Positions 16,434 to 24,933 of a DNA stretch of 64,000 nucleotides are shown here, piece after piece. The position numbers were made by a program, and so were the translations under genes. The notes under the pieces are model-generated. The model was not told the DNA's origin. It did not search any database and worked only from the letters and a program-made list of their open reading frames with translations. Within the stretch, counting starts at the first letter, position 1, and the number at the start of each line of letters is the position of its first letter. Origin of the DNA: Sphingomonas sp. (lineage in GTDB: Bacteria; Pseudomonadota; Alphaproteobacteria; Sphingomonadales; Sphingomonadaceae); assembly GCA_021732445.1 (NCBI GenBank), contig JAKFUZ010000009.1:1-64000 (forward strand). The letters run 5' to 3'.

Positions 16434-17228
16434 ATGCGCGCCTATCTCGACCTGATGCAGCGAATCCTCGATGACGGCGTGGAAACCGCCGACCGCACGG
16501 GCGTGGGCACGCTGTCGGTGTTCGGCCACCAGATGCGGTTTGATCTGGCGCAGGGTTTTCCGGCGCTGACGACCAAGAAGCTGCATCTGCGCTCGATCAT
16601 CGTTGAGTTGCTGTGGTTTTTGCGCGGTGACACCAATGTGCGCTGGTTGCAGGAACGCCGCGTTGGCATTTGGGATGAATGGGCGCGCGACGGTGGCGAT
16701 CTCGGCCCGATTTATGGCAAGCAGTGGCGCAACTGGGCGGCGAGTGACGGGCGCGCTATCGACCAGATTGCCGGGCTGCTCGACCAGATCATCAGCAACC
16801 CCGCCTCGCGCCGCCAGATCGTGAGCGCCTGGAACCCGGGCGATCTCCATGCGATGGCGCTCGCGCCGTGCCACTGCCTGTTCCAGACGCATGTCGCCAA
16901 TGGCAGGCTCTCGCTCCAGCTCTATCAGCGCTCGGCAGATGTGTTTCTGGGCGTGCCGTTCAATATCGCAAGTTACGCACTGCTTACGCACATGCTGGCC
17001 CAACAGGCCGGGTTGCTGGTGGGCGAGTTCATCTGGACGGGTGGCGACTGCCATCTGTACCTCAACCATCTGGAGCAGGCGCGGCTCCAACTTGCCCGCG
17101 CGCCCGGCCCGCTGCCGCGCCTTGAAATCCTGCGCAAGCCTGATGGCATTGACGGTTATGAGTATGAGGATTTTGTGCTGCACGACTATGTCGCCGCGCC
17201 CCATATCGCCGCGCCGGTGGCGGTGTGA
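16434..17228 (+). CDS. thyA: Thymidylate synthase
   Basis: 264 codons from the second of two adjacent ATGs. With this start the nucleophile in APCHC falls at Cys146, as in E. coli ThyA. It methylates dUMP to dTMP using methylene-tetrahydrofolate, producing dihydrofolate. The conserved [17 protein letters not shown] start, the RRQI arginines and the DVFLGVPFN segment are all visible. folA follows with a four-base overlap (GTGA at 17225-17228), so the dihydrofolate made here is recycled by the next gene product. Confidence 0.97.
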   Translation: MRAYLDLMQRILDDGVETADRTGVGTLSVFGHQMRFDLAQGFPALTTKKLHLRSIIVELLWFLRGDTNVRWLQERRVGIWDEWARDGGDLGPIYGKQWRNWAASDGRAIDQIAGLLDQIISNPASRRQIVSAWNPGDLHAMALAPCHCLFQTHVANGRLSLQLYQRSADVFLGVPFNIASYALLTHMLAQQAGLLVGEFIWTGGDCHLYLNHLEQARLQLARAPGPLPRLEILRKPDGIDGYEYEDFVLHDYVAAPHIAAPVAV

Positions 17229-17695
17229 TTGTCTTTCATCTGGCGCGCGCCGACAATGGCGTGATTGGCGCGGGCGGTGCAATTCCGTGGCATATTCCCG
17301 GTGAGCAGCGCCGTTTCAAGGTGATGACGATGGGCAAGCCGATGATTATGGGCCGCAAGACTTTCGAGAGTTTTCCAAAGCCCTTGCCCGGCAGGCGCCA
17401 TATCGTCCTCACGCGCAGTCCGGATTGGTTTGCGGCAGGGGCAGAGCCCGCGCGCGATGTGGACAGCGCCCTGGCGCTTACAGGCGCCGAGGCGGCCATT
17501 ATCGGCGGGGTGGGCGTGTTCGCGGCGTTTTTGCCCTATGCCGACCGCATCGAACTGACCGAAGTGCACCTGTCGCCGCCGGGCGATGCGGTCGTGCCGC
17601 CATTTGCCGGCTGGCGCGAGGTGGCGCGTGAGGACCATCCGGCAATGGGTGTCGTGCCGGCCTTTAGCTATGTGTCGCTGGAGCGGGCATCATGA
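17225..17695 (+). CDS. folA: Dihydrofolate reductase
   Basis: 156 aa from a GTG start overlapping the thyA stop. It reduces dihydrofolate to tetrahydrofolate with NADPH. Family motifs include [22 protein letters not shown] (active-site Trp and loop), [17 protein letters not shown] and the GGVGVF NADPH loop. The acidic active-site residue of typical DHFR, in the position after PWHIP, is read as Glu (PGEQ). The stop overlaps the dipeptidase start. Confidence 0.95.
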   Translation: MIVFHLARADNGVIGAGGAIPWHIPGEQRRFKVMTMGKPMIMGRKTFESFPKPLPGRRHIVLTRSPDWFAAGAEPARDVDSALALTGAEAAIIGGVGVFAAFLPYADRIELTEVHLSPPGDAVVPPFAGWREVAREDHPAMGVVPAFSYVSLERAS

Positions 17696-19011
17696 TGCGC
17701 AGAGTGCTGCTGGGCGCGCTGGCGCTCGTCATTCTCCTTGCGATTGGCTTTTTCACCTTTGCACCGGGCATCGTCGAGCGCTCGATGAACAAGGTGGCCG
17801 CCGTGCCGTTGCCCAACGTGTCCCCCGCGACCCGAGCGCTGCACAAGACGCTGCAAATCGCCGACATGCACGCCGACACGCTGTTGTGGCGGCGCGACCT
17901 GCTCAGCCGTTCGGCGCAGGGGCAGGTTGATCTGCCGCGCTTCATCGACGGCAATGTCGCGCTGCAGATTTTTTCGTCGGTGTCCAAGACGCCCAAGAAC
18001 CAGAATTATGACGCGAACCCGGCCAACACCGACAATATCACGCTGCTCGCCATCGCCAATGGCCAGCCGCCGCGCACCTGGGGGTCGCTGCTTGAGCGCT
18101 CGCTGTGGCATGCCGAAAAGCTGCGTGGTTTTGCCCGGAATTCGGCCGGCAGGCTGCGCGTGGTCGAAACGCAGGCGGGGCTTGACCGGCTGCTCGCAGA
18201 CCGGGCCGCGGGCACGCAGGTGGTCGGCGCGATGCTGTCGGTGGAGGGCTTGCACGATATCGAGGGCAAGCTCGACAATCTCGACCGCCTCTATGCGGCG
18301 GGGTTCCGCATGGCGGGCCTTGCGCATTTTTTCGACAATGAGGTCGCCGGCTCGATGCACGGCGAGGCCAAGGGCGGTCTGACGCCGCTTGGGCGGCGGG
18401 TCGTGCGCCGGATGGAAGCGCTGGGGATGGTGGTTGATGTCGCCCATTCCAGCCACGCGGCGGCGGCAGAAGTTATCGCGATGGCAACGCGCCCGCTGGT
18501 CTCCAGCCATGGCGGGGTGCAGGCGACATGCAAGGTCAACCGCAACCTGACCGATGACGAGATCAGGGGCATAGCGGCCACGGGCGGCGTTATTGGCATT
18601 GGCTATTGGGATGCGGCGATTTGCGGCACCGACCCGCGGGGCGTGGCGGCGGCGATTGCCCATGTGCGCCGTCTGGTCGGCATTGACCATGTCGGGCTTG
18701 GTTCCGACTTTGATGGCGCGGTGACGACAGGGTTTGACGTGGGGCAGCTCGCCGTTGTCACGCAGGCGCTGGCTGACCAGGGCTTTTCCCCTCAAGATAT
18801 CGCCAAAGTGATGGGCGGCAACGTGCTGCGTGTGCTGCGGGCGGGGATGGTGCCGCAACGCCGGCTGCCGGCCTCCGCGCCGGGGCGATCGCCGGCCGCT
18901 GCGCCAGGGGCGCCACCCGCCGCTGCGCCAGAGGCGCCACCGGCCGCTGCGCCAGGGGGGCCACCCGCCGCACCGCCGGCCACTGGCGCTCGCGCCACCG
19001 CGCCCCTATAG
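17692..19011 (+). CDS. M19 membrane dipeptidase with Pro/Ala repeat tail
   Basis: 439 aa. The N-terminal signal anchor (about 4-26) puts the enzyme in the periplasm. The renal-dipeptidase fold is shown by ADMHADTLLW (first zinc ligands, H-x-D), the bridging Glu in LSVEGLHDI, the two His of VDVAHSSHAA and SSHGGVQ, and GLGSDFDG near the C-terminus. It hydrolyses dipeptides with broad specificity. The last 40 residues are a PPAAAPGAP-type repeat encoded by 27-bp tandem units. It is coupled to folA upstream (ATGA overlap), a neighbour without an obvious metabolic link. Confidence 0.92.
   Translation: MMRRVLLGALALVILLAIGFFTFAPGIVERSMNKVAAVPLPNVSPATRALHKTLQIADMHADTLLWRRDLLSRSAQGQVDLPRFIDGNVALQIFSSVSKTPKNQNYDANPANTDNITLLAIANGQPPRTWGSLLERSLWHAEKLRGFARNSAGRLRVVETQAGLDRLLADRAAGTQVVGAMLSVEGLHDIEGKLDNLDRLYAAGFRMAGLAHFFDNEVAGSMHGEAKGGLTPLGRRVVRRMEALGMVVDVAHSSHAAAAEVIAMATRPLVSSHGGVQATCKVNRNLTDDEIRGIAATGGVIGIGYWDAAICGTDPRGVAAAIAHVRRLVGIDHVGLGSDFDGAVTTGFDVGQLAVVTQALADQGFSPQDIAKVMGGNVLRVLRAGMVPQRRLPASAPGRSPAAAPGAPPAAAPEAPPAAAPGGPPAAPPATGARATAPL
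18886..18985. repeat. 27-bp-type tandem repeat at dipeptidase 3' end
   Basis: About three and a half diverged copies of a 27-base unit (core gccgctgcgccagrggcgcc) encode the PPAAAPGAPPAAAPEAP tail. The second half of the array is slightly degenerate. Copy number is likely to vary between strains. Confidence 0.75.
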
Positions 19012-19020
19012 CCCGCCGGC

Positions 19021-19956
19021 ATGGAGCGTCTTGACGGTGGCGTGCCGGTGCCGGAGCGGTTTCGTGGAGGCATCGCCGCGCTGGGCAATTTCGATGGGTT
19101 TCATTTGGGCCATCAGGCGGTGGTGGGCCGCGCCGTGGCGGCCGCGCGCGCCGCTGGCCGGCCTGCACTGGTCGCGACTTTCGATCCGCACCCGGTGCGC
19201 TATTTCAAGCCCGATGCCGCGCCCTTCCGCCTGACCACGCTTGACCAGCGCGAGCGGCTGTTTGCAACCGCCGGTGCCGATGCGATGGTGGTCTTCGGCT
19301 TTGACGCCGCGCTGGCGAGCCTGTCTGCGCAGGATTTTGTGGCCGGGCGGCTGGTCGGTCATCTTGGCGTGGCCGGGGTAGTGACGGGTGACGACTTCAC
19401 CTTCGGCCACAGGCGCGGCGGCACTGTGGGCGTGCTGGCGGCACTTGGCGCCGACCATGGTTTTTCGGTGGCGACCGTGGGCGCGGTAAGCGCCGGCAAT
19501 GTGGCCGTATCTTCCAGCCGCATCCGTGCCTTACTCCAATCGGGCGACCCGGCGGGTGCGGCCGCGCTCCTCACCCGCCCGTTCGCGATTGAAGGCGCGG
19601 TGCAGCACGGCGACAAACGGGGCCGCACCATCGGCTACCCCACCGCCAACATCGCACTCGGCAGCTATTTGCGGCCAAAATACGGAATTTACGCGGTGCG
19701 CGGCCGCCTGGCCGACGGGCGGGTGCTCGACGGCGCCGCCAATATCGGCATTCGCCCGAGCTTTGACCCGCCAAAGGAATTGCTCGAAGCCTATTTCTTC
19801 GATTTTGCCGGCGACTTGTATGACCAGACGATTGAGGTGCAACTCATCGCCTATTTGCGGCCCGAAGCGAAGTTCGACAGGCTCGATGCGCTGATCGCAC
19901 AGATGGAGGCCGATTGCGCCCGCGCCCGCGACATCCTAAGCCGCGAGCGACCATGA
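19021..19956 (+). CDS. ribF: Bifunctional riboflavin kinase / FAD synthetase
   Basis: 311 aa. The N-terminal nucleotidyltransferase domain shows ALGNFDGFHLGHQ (HxGH-like ATP site) and TGDDFTFGHRRGG. The C-terminal riboflavin kinase domain shows GRTIGYPTANI and GAANIGIRPSF. It converts riboflavin to FMN and then FAD. It starts 9 nt after the dipeptidase stop, and its own stop overlaps ileS (ATGA). The ribF-ileS-lspA order is widely conserved in proteobacteria. Confidence 0.96.
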   Translation: MERLDGGVPVPERFRGGIAALGNFDGFHLGHQAVVGRAVAAARAAGRPALVATFDPHPVRYFKPDAAPFRLTTLDQRERLFATAGADAMVVFGFDAALASLSAQDFVAGRLVGHLGVAGVVTGDDFTFGHRRGGTVGVLAALGADHGFSVATVGAVSAGNVAVSSSRIRALLQSGDPAGAAALLTRPFAIEGAVQHGDKRGRTIGYPTANIALGSYLRPKYGIYAVRGRLADGRVLDGAANIGIRPSFDPPKELLEAYFFDFAGDLYDQTIEVQLIAYLRPEAKFDRLDALIAQMEADCARARDILSRERP

Positions 19957-22900
19957 CCGATACGCCAGATTATAAAGACACCGTCTTCCTGCCGAAGACC
20001 GATTTCCCCATGAAGGCGGGCCTGCCGCAAAAGGAGCCGGGCATTCTGGCCAAATGGCAGGAGGCGGGCCAATATCAGGCCCTGCGCGAGAGCCGCCGGG
20101 GCTGCGAAAAATTCATCCTGCATGACGGCCCGCCCTATGCCAATGGCGACATGCACATTGGCCATGCGCTGAACCACATCCTGAAAGACATGGTGTGCCG
20201 CACCCGCAACCTGATGGGCTATGACGCGCCCTATGTGCCGGGCTGGGACTGCCATGGCCTCCCGATTGAATGGAAGGTCGAGGAACAGTATCGCGCGAAG
20301 AAGAAGAACAAGGATGAAGTGCCCCCGGCCGAATTCCGCGCCGAATGCCGGGCCTATGCGCAGCACTGGGTCGATGTGCAGCGCGAGCAGCTGAAGCGGC
20401 TGGGCATCATGGGCGATTGGGACCACCCCTATCTGACCATGGATTTTGCGGCCGAGGCGACGATCGTTTCGGAGCTGATGAAGTTTGCGGAGTCCGGGCA
20501 ATTATATCGCGGCGCCAAGCCGGTAATGTGGTCGCCCGTTGAAAAGACCGCGCTCGCCGAGGCCGAGATTGAGTATGAAGAGGTGACGTCGACGCAAATC
20601 GACGTGGCGTTTGAGATTACCTCGTCGCCCATCCCCGAACTGGTAGGCGCGCATGCGGTGATCTGGACGACGACGCCTTGGACGATCCCGGTGAACCAGG
20701 CGATCGCTTATGGGCCGGAGGTCGAATATGCCCGTGTCTGCGCAGTGTGGGATATGCCCGAGGGCACGCAGGCCACGCCGCAAGGCCAATTTTATCTCGT
20801 CGCCACCGCGCTGATATCGCAACTAAAGGCGCGGCTAGCGGCTAGTGGTGCCTGCGAAGGCGCACCTCTTGCCAATTTGACGCTCGATATTTACGAGACC
20901 TTTAAAGGTGCCGCGCTCGCCGGAACGATCGCTCGCCATCCAATGTGGCACCTCGATAATCCTCCCCGGGACGGGGAGGGGAACCGCGAAGCGGTGGAGG
21001 GGGGTGCCCGCGCCGATGCAGCTACAGGGGGAAGCCCCCGTCCGTCAGCCGCTGGCGCGGCTGCCACCTCCCCTTCCCGGGGAGGATTTTTCTCGCGACC
21101 GCGCCCGTTTCTGCCGGGTGATTTCGTCACGACCGATAGCGGCACCGGCCTTGTCCATATGGCGCCGGACCATGGCGAGGACGATTTCGCGCTGTGCAAG
21201 GCGCACGGTATCGAGCCGGTCTTCGCGGTTGAGGGCGACGGCAAATATCGCGCCGACTGGGGCTGGCTCGGCGGGCAGGGCTCGGTCATCAACCCCAAGT
21301 TCAACGCGCCGGACGGCCCGATTTGCGAGGCGCTGCGCGAGGCGGGCGCGCTGGTCGCCGCTTCGGCCGATTACAAGCACAGCTATCCCCATAGCTGGCG
21401 CTCCAAGGCAAAGGTGATCTATCGTTGCACCCCGCAATGGTTTGTGCCGATGGATGCCGAGCGCCCCGGTGGCACGCTGCGGGCCAAAGCGCTGAACGCC
21501 ATCGCCGACACCAAATTCTACCCCGAAAAGGGGCGCAACCGGATTGGCGCGATGGTCGAGGGGCGGCCCGACTGGGTGCTCAGCCGGCAGCGGGCATGGG
21601 GCGTGCCGATCACGCTGTTCGTCAACCGCAAGACCGGGCGCTATCTGTGCGACCCGGCCGTCAACGCGCGGATCATCGCGGCGGTGCGCGAAACAGGCGT
21701 TGATGCGTGGAGCGACGAAGCCGCGCAAGGCTTCCTCGGCGACGAATACAACGCCGCCGATTATGAGCGCCAGACCGACATTCTCGATGTCTGGTTCGAC
21801 AGCGGCTGCACCCATGCCTTTGTGCTGGAAAGCGGCAAATGGCCCGATCTGCTGCGCCCGGCCGGCCATAAAGGGCCGCTGGCCGATCTTTACCTCGAAG
21901 GCTCTGACCAGCATCGCGGCTGGTTCCAGTCGAGCCTGCTGGAAAGCTGCGGCACGCGCGGCCATGCGCCGTACAAGGCGGTGTTGACTCATGGCTTCAC
22001 GATGGACGCCAAGGGGCTCAAAATGTCCAAGAGCCTTGGCAACACCATCAACCCGCTTGACCTGATGCGCGATTATGGCGCGGACATCTTGCGGCTATGG
22101 GCGCTGTCGGTTGATTTCACCGAGGACCACCGGATCGGCAAGGAAATTCTCGCCGGCGTTGGCGACCAATATCGCAAGCTGCGCAACACTTTCCGTTATC
22201 TGCTCGGCGCGCTTGAGGGGTTTGACGAGGCGGAGCGTGTCGCGCCCGCCGACATGCCGGAGCTGGAGCGTTACATGCTGCACCTGCTGGCCGAGATGGA
22301 TGCCAGGCTGCGGGCGGCAGCCGACATGTTTGATTTCAACACCTATGTGCGCTGCCTGAGCGATTTCGCGAACGAGGATTTGAGCGCATTCTTCTTCGAT
22401 ATCCGCAAGGATTGCCTTTATTGCGACGCGGCGACGTCGTCCAAGCGGCGGGCCTATCGCACAGTGCTAGACACGCTGTTCCACGCTCTCGTCCGCTACG
22501 CCGCGCCGGTGCTGGTGTTCACGAGCGAAGAAGTGTGGGCGACGCGGTTTCCGGATGCGGGCAGCGTGCATTTGCTGGAATGGCCCGCGGTTGATGCGGG
22601 GTGGATTGACAATCTGCTGAGTAAGAAATGGGCCGTTGCGCGCAATGTCCGCGCCGAAATTCTGACCAAGCTGGAGACCGACAGGCGCGAAAAGCGGATT
22701 GGATCGAGCCTTGAGGCAAACGCAGATGTGGTGCTCGCATGGGAAGGCGATGGCCTTGGCATCGGCGACATGGACCTTGCCGAACTCGCCATCGTCAGCG
22801 ACGTTTCATTCACGCTGCGGCCACCTGAAGGCGGATACTGGTGTGATGTGAACACCAGCGTGACCGATAATCACAAATGCGCCCGCTGCTGGCGGCACCT

Positions 22901-22958
22901 GCCCGATGTGGCTGAAGACGGCGCGCTGTGCGGGCGTTGTGCGCAGGTGCTGGCGTGA
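19953..22958 (+). CDS. ileS: Isoleucyl-tRNA synthetase carrying an in-frame palindromic insertion
   Basis: 1001 aa from the ATG at 19953. Class I synthetase that charges tRNA-Ile. The HIGH motif lies in PYANGDMHIGH (61-71) and KMSKS at 690-694. A C-terminal zinc cluster CARCW...CGRC closes the protein. The editing (CP1) domain signature GTGLVHMAPDHGEDDF is intact, but just before it residues about 336-379 are a Gly/Ala/Pro/Arg-rich stretch that does not look like IleRS and is encoded by a palindromic element (20958-21088). This explains the larger size than the usual 950-970 aa. Confidence 0.96.
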   Translation: MTDTPDYKDTVFLPKTDFPMKAGLPQKEPGILAKWQEAGQYQALRESRRGCEKFILHDGPPYANGDMHIGHALNHILKDMVCRTRNLMGYDAPYVPGWDCHGLPIEWKVEEQYRAKKKNKDEVPPAEFRAECRAYAQHWVDVQREQLKRLGIMGDWDHPYLTMDFAAEATIVSELMKFAESGQLYRGAKPVMWSPVEKTALAEAEIEYEEVTSTQIDVAFEITSSPIPELVGAHAVIWTTTPWTIPVNQAIAYGPEVEYARVCAVWDMPEGTQATPQGQFYLVATALISQLKARLAASGACEGAPLANLTLDIYETFKGAALAGTIARHPMWHLDNPPRDGEGNREAVEGGARADAATGGSPRPSAAGAAATSPSRGGFFSRPRPFLPGDFVTTDSGTGLVHMAPDHGEDDFALCKAHGIEPVFAVEGDGKYRADWGWLGGQGSVINPKFNAPDGPICEALREAGALVAASADYKHSYPHSWRSKAKVIYRCTPQWFVPMDAERPGGTLRAKALNAIADTKFYPEKGRNRIGAMVEGRPDWVLSRQRAWGVPITLFVNRKTGRYLCDPAVNARIIAAVRETGVDAWSDEAAQGFLGDEYNAADYERQTDILDVWFDSGCTHAFVLESGKWPDLLRPAGHKGPLADLYLEGSDQHRGWFQSSLLESCGTRGHAPYKAVLTHGFTMDAKGLKMSKSLGNTINPLDLMRDYGADILRLWALSVDFTEDHRIGKEILAGVGDQYRKLRNTFRYLLGALEGFDEAERVAPADMPELERYMLHLLAEMDARLRAAADMFDFNTYVRCLSDFANEDLSAFFFDIRKDCLYCDAATSSKRRAYRTVLDTLFHALVRYAAPVLVFTSEEVWATRFPDAGSVHLLEWPAVDAGWIDNLLSKKWAVARNVRAEILTKLETDRREKRIGSSLEANADVVLAWEGDGLGIGDMDLAELAIVSDVSFTLRPPEGGYWCDVNTSVTDNHKCARCWRHLPDVAEDGALCGRCAQVLA
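20958..21088. repeat. Palindromic (REP/RPE-like) element inserted in frame in ileS
   Basis: The ends are a perfect 14-bp inverted repeat: AATCCTCCCCGGGA at 20958-20971 and its complement at 21075-21088. Further imperfect pairing continues inward (GGGGAGG against CCTCCCC), with internal hairpins ACCGC-GAA-GCGGT (20983-20995) and GGGGG-AA-GCCCCC. The layout resembles intergenic palindromic repeats of sphingomonads and, by being in frame, the palindromic elements of Rickettsia genes. Element length as delimited is 131 bp, so one further base at a junction must restore frame. Confidence 0.85.
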
Positions 22959-23479
22959 TGCGCGGGCTTCCCCGGCTGGGGCTGGCGGTGGCGGCGGCGG
23001 TGTTTGCGCTCGACCAGGCGCTGAAATGGGTGGTCACCGGCCCGCTTGGCGTCAACATTCTGAGCGGGCGGGTGATTGAGCTGCTGCCGGTTTTCCGCGT
23101 GCAGTTTGTTCCCAATCGCGGCGTGTCATTGGGGCTGCTCCACGCCAGTACCGATACGACGCGCTGGCTGCTGGTCGCGCTGACGGGAGCGATTGCGGCC
23201 GGCGTGCTGGTGTGGTTGTGGCGCGAGCGGGCGCGCGGCGATCAGGTGGCGCTGGGCATGGTGCTCGGCGGCGCTGTGGGGAATATCGCGGATCGGGTGC
23301 GGCTTGGCTATGTCGTCGACTTTGCCGACCTGCATTTTGGCGACTGGAGCCCGTTTCTGGTATTCAATACGGGCGACGCGGCAATTACGACAGGGGTGCT
23401 TTTGTTGCTGGTGCGCGCGCTGCTTGTGCGCGATAAGCCGGCAGCCAAGCGGGTTTCGGTGGAGAATGGCAATGCGTAA
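22958..23479 (+). CDS. lspA: Lipoprotein signal peptidase (signal peptidase II)
   Basis: 173 aa from the ATG at 22958, overlapping the ileS stop (TGATG). Four transmembrane helices. The catalytic Asp residues lie in GNIADRVRLGYVVDF and in FNTGDAAI (FNxAD-like), and the N-terminal D-x-x-x-K motif is in ALDQALKW. It removes signal peptides from prolipoproteins in the inner membrane. At least five lipobox-bearing proteins in this window would be its substrates, including the product of the next gene. Confidence 0.95.
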   Translation: MRGLPRLGLAVAAAVFALDQALKWVVTGPLGVNILSGRVIELLPVFRVQFVPNRGVSLGLLHASTDTTRWLLVALTGAIAAGVLVWLWRERARGDQVALGMVLGGAVGNIADRVRLGYVVDFADLHFGDWSPFLVFNTGDAAITTGVLLLLVRALLVRDKPAAKRVSVENGNA

Positions 23480-23897
23480 ATTTGTGGCCGTGGCGTGTGG
23501 CGTCGGTGTGGTGGCCATGCTCGGCGGGTGTGGCGGGAGCGGCACCGGGTTGAAGCGCAACCGGCCCGATGAATTTGCGGTTGCGCGGCAGGCGCCGCTT
23601 GTCATCCCGCCCGATTTCGCGCTCACCCCGCCAAAGCCCGGCGCCGCCCGCCCGCAGGACGCGAACCCCAATGCACTGGCGCTCGATGCGCTGTTCGGCG
23701 GGGCGGCGGTGCGCAGCGCTTCCGAACAGGGCCTGCTGCAAGCGGCGGGCGCCGATGCCGCGCAGCCCGGCATCCGCTCTGACGTGGGTGATCCCGACAC
23801 CAATGTGGTCGACAAGGGCACGACCACACGCGACATTATCGCGGCACCGGAGGGCAATGGGCAGAACGCAGCGGCCAAGACGCCGCCGCCCAAATAA
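23472..23897 (+). CDS. DUF3035 lipoprotein (BamF-like)
   Basis: 141 aa from the ATG at 23472, which has GGAG 7 nt upstream and overlaps the lspA 3' end by 8 bases. Lipobox LGGC gives Cys20. The conserved DUF3035 core is NRPDEFAVARQAPLVIPPDF followed by LPPPKP-like proline segments. Alphaproteobacterial members have been described as a BAM-complex accessory, BamF. The position behind lspA is the usual one. The C-terminus is low-complexity. Confidence 0.85.
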   Translation: MRKFVAVACGVGVVAMLGGCGGSGTGLKRNRPDEFAVARQAPLVIPPDFALTPPKPGAARPQDANPNALALDALFGGAAVRSASEQGLLQAAGADAAQPGIRSDVGDPDTNVVDKGTTTRDIIAAPEGNGQNAAAKTPPPK

Positions 23898-23913
23898 ACG
23901 CGGCTATCCGCCT

Positions 23914-23948
23914 GCAAACAGGGGGAGGGTGCCCTCCTGCCTGTTTGC
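23914..23948. terminator. Long hairpin between convergent BamF-like and porin genes
   Basis: GCAAACAGG (23914-23922) pairs with CCTGTTTGC (23940-23948), and inside it GGAGGG (23924-23929) pairs with CCCTCC (23932-23937). This gives a 15-bp interrupted stem. No T-run follows on either strand. The location between converging genes favours a bidirectional transcript end. Confidence 0.65.
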
Positions 23949-23977
23949 GCTGCGGGCTTTCAACCGACTTTTCGGGC

Positions 23978-24745
23978 TCAGAAACTCGCGGTGATTGACC
24001 CAACCACGCCGGCGCGGCTGGCATTGCGGCCCGTTGGTGTGATGAAGCTGCCATCGGTGTCGACATATTGCACGCCAAAGGTCAGCGCCTTCCAGGTATA
24101 GCTCGCGCCCAGATTCCAGTCGGTATAACCATTGCCGATCGACAGCCAGCTCGGGCCGAAATTGTGGGCAATGTGCGCCGAAATCGAGACCGGCGTTTTG
24201 GGCACGCCGATGGAAAAATCGCCCGCAAGGTAGAGATTGTCATTGGCAGGGCCAATCTGGTCAAGCGCCAGGGCCTTTTGGCGGGGCGCGTAATTGGCCG
24301 TGGCCTTGGCCGTTAACGGGCCAAATAGGTGCGAGACCGCAACATAGGGCTCGATGAAGTTCGAGCTTGTGCGATCACCGGGCGCGCGTGTTTTGGGATA
24401 GACATAATAGAGCGCCCCCACGTCGAAGGTCGTGCCGGAGACGGTTTTCTTGAACCCGCCGATAATGTCGAATTCCTGGTGCGAGGCACCCGATGCCGTC
24501 ACATAATCGTCCACCGTCGAGCCCCATACCGAGGCATAAAAGCCCGATTGATGCGTGATGGTAATCGAGCCCTGGAGCGCGAAATTGATATCGGTCTGCG
24601 AAATGCCTCGGAACCTGTAGTCGCTGACCACGGCCGCCGTGCCATTGACCGTAAAGGCCGGCGGCGGTGCGGTGTCGTCCTGCGCAAAGGCTGGCGCGGC
24701 GGAAACGAGCAGCAAGGTGACCAGAGAAAGTGTCGAGAAACGCAT
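23978..24745 (-). CDS. TorF-family putative outer-membrane porin
   Basis: 255 aa from the ATG at 24745, with the strong ribosome site GGAAGGGA just upstream. Signal peptide to about residue 21 (APAFAQ). The mature part shows alternating beta-barrel strands, the family opening GTAAVVSDYRFRGISQT and a C-terminal Phe (SITASF), matching the TIGR02001/TorF type of small barrel. It is probably an outer-membrane channel. Its ligand is unknown. Confidence 0.88.
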   Translation of the reverse strand: MRFSTLSLVTLLLVSAAPAFAQDDTAPPPAFTVNGTAAVVSDYRFRGISQTDINFALQGSITITHQSGFYASVWGSTVDDYVTASGASHQEFDIIGGFKKTVSGTTFDVGALYYVYPKTRAPGDRTSSNFIEPYVAVSHLFGPLTAKATANYAPRQKALALDQIGPANDNLYLAGDFSIGVPKTPVSISAHIAHNFGPSWLSIGNGYTDWNLGASYTWKALTFGVQYVDTDGSFITPTGRNASRAGVVGSITASF

Positions 24746-24869
24746 CGTATCCCTTCCATTACTAGAATGCGATGTTCCCGCCTGCAGGTCGGCTTCGCAT
24801 CTGTCAGAAGCTGAAAGCCTCCCGCGCGCTGTGCCGAAACTATGCTTAGGATTGCGTTTATTGCTGCAT

Positions 24870-24888
24870 CGCACAACCGCATTGTGCG
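24870..24888. promoter_or_regulatory. Inverted repeat upstream of the porin gene
   Basis: CGCACAA (24870-24876) and TTGTGCG (24882-24888) form a perfect 7-bp inverted repeat with a 5-base spacer, 125 bases upstream of the porin start. The size and position fit a dimeric regulator site. It could also be a hairpin at the end of the oppositely placed lyase gene region. The regulator is unknown. Confidence 0.35.
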
Positions 24889-24933
24889 CCTGGCGGTCAA
24901 AAATGTTGCTGAGTGTGTCTCGTTTGCAACATT

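Noticed and set aside
16332..17282. Upstream extension of the RadC-like frame across thyA
   Set aside because: The extra 317 codons are antisense to a canonical thymidylate synthase and show no RadC sequence; the domain begins after 16331.
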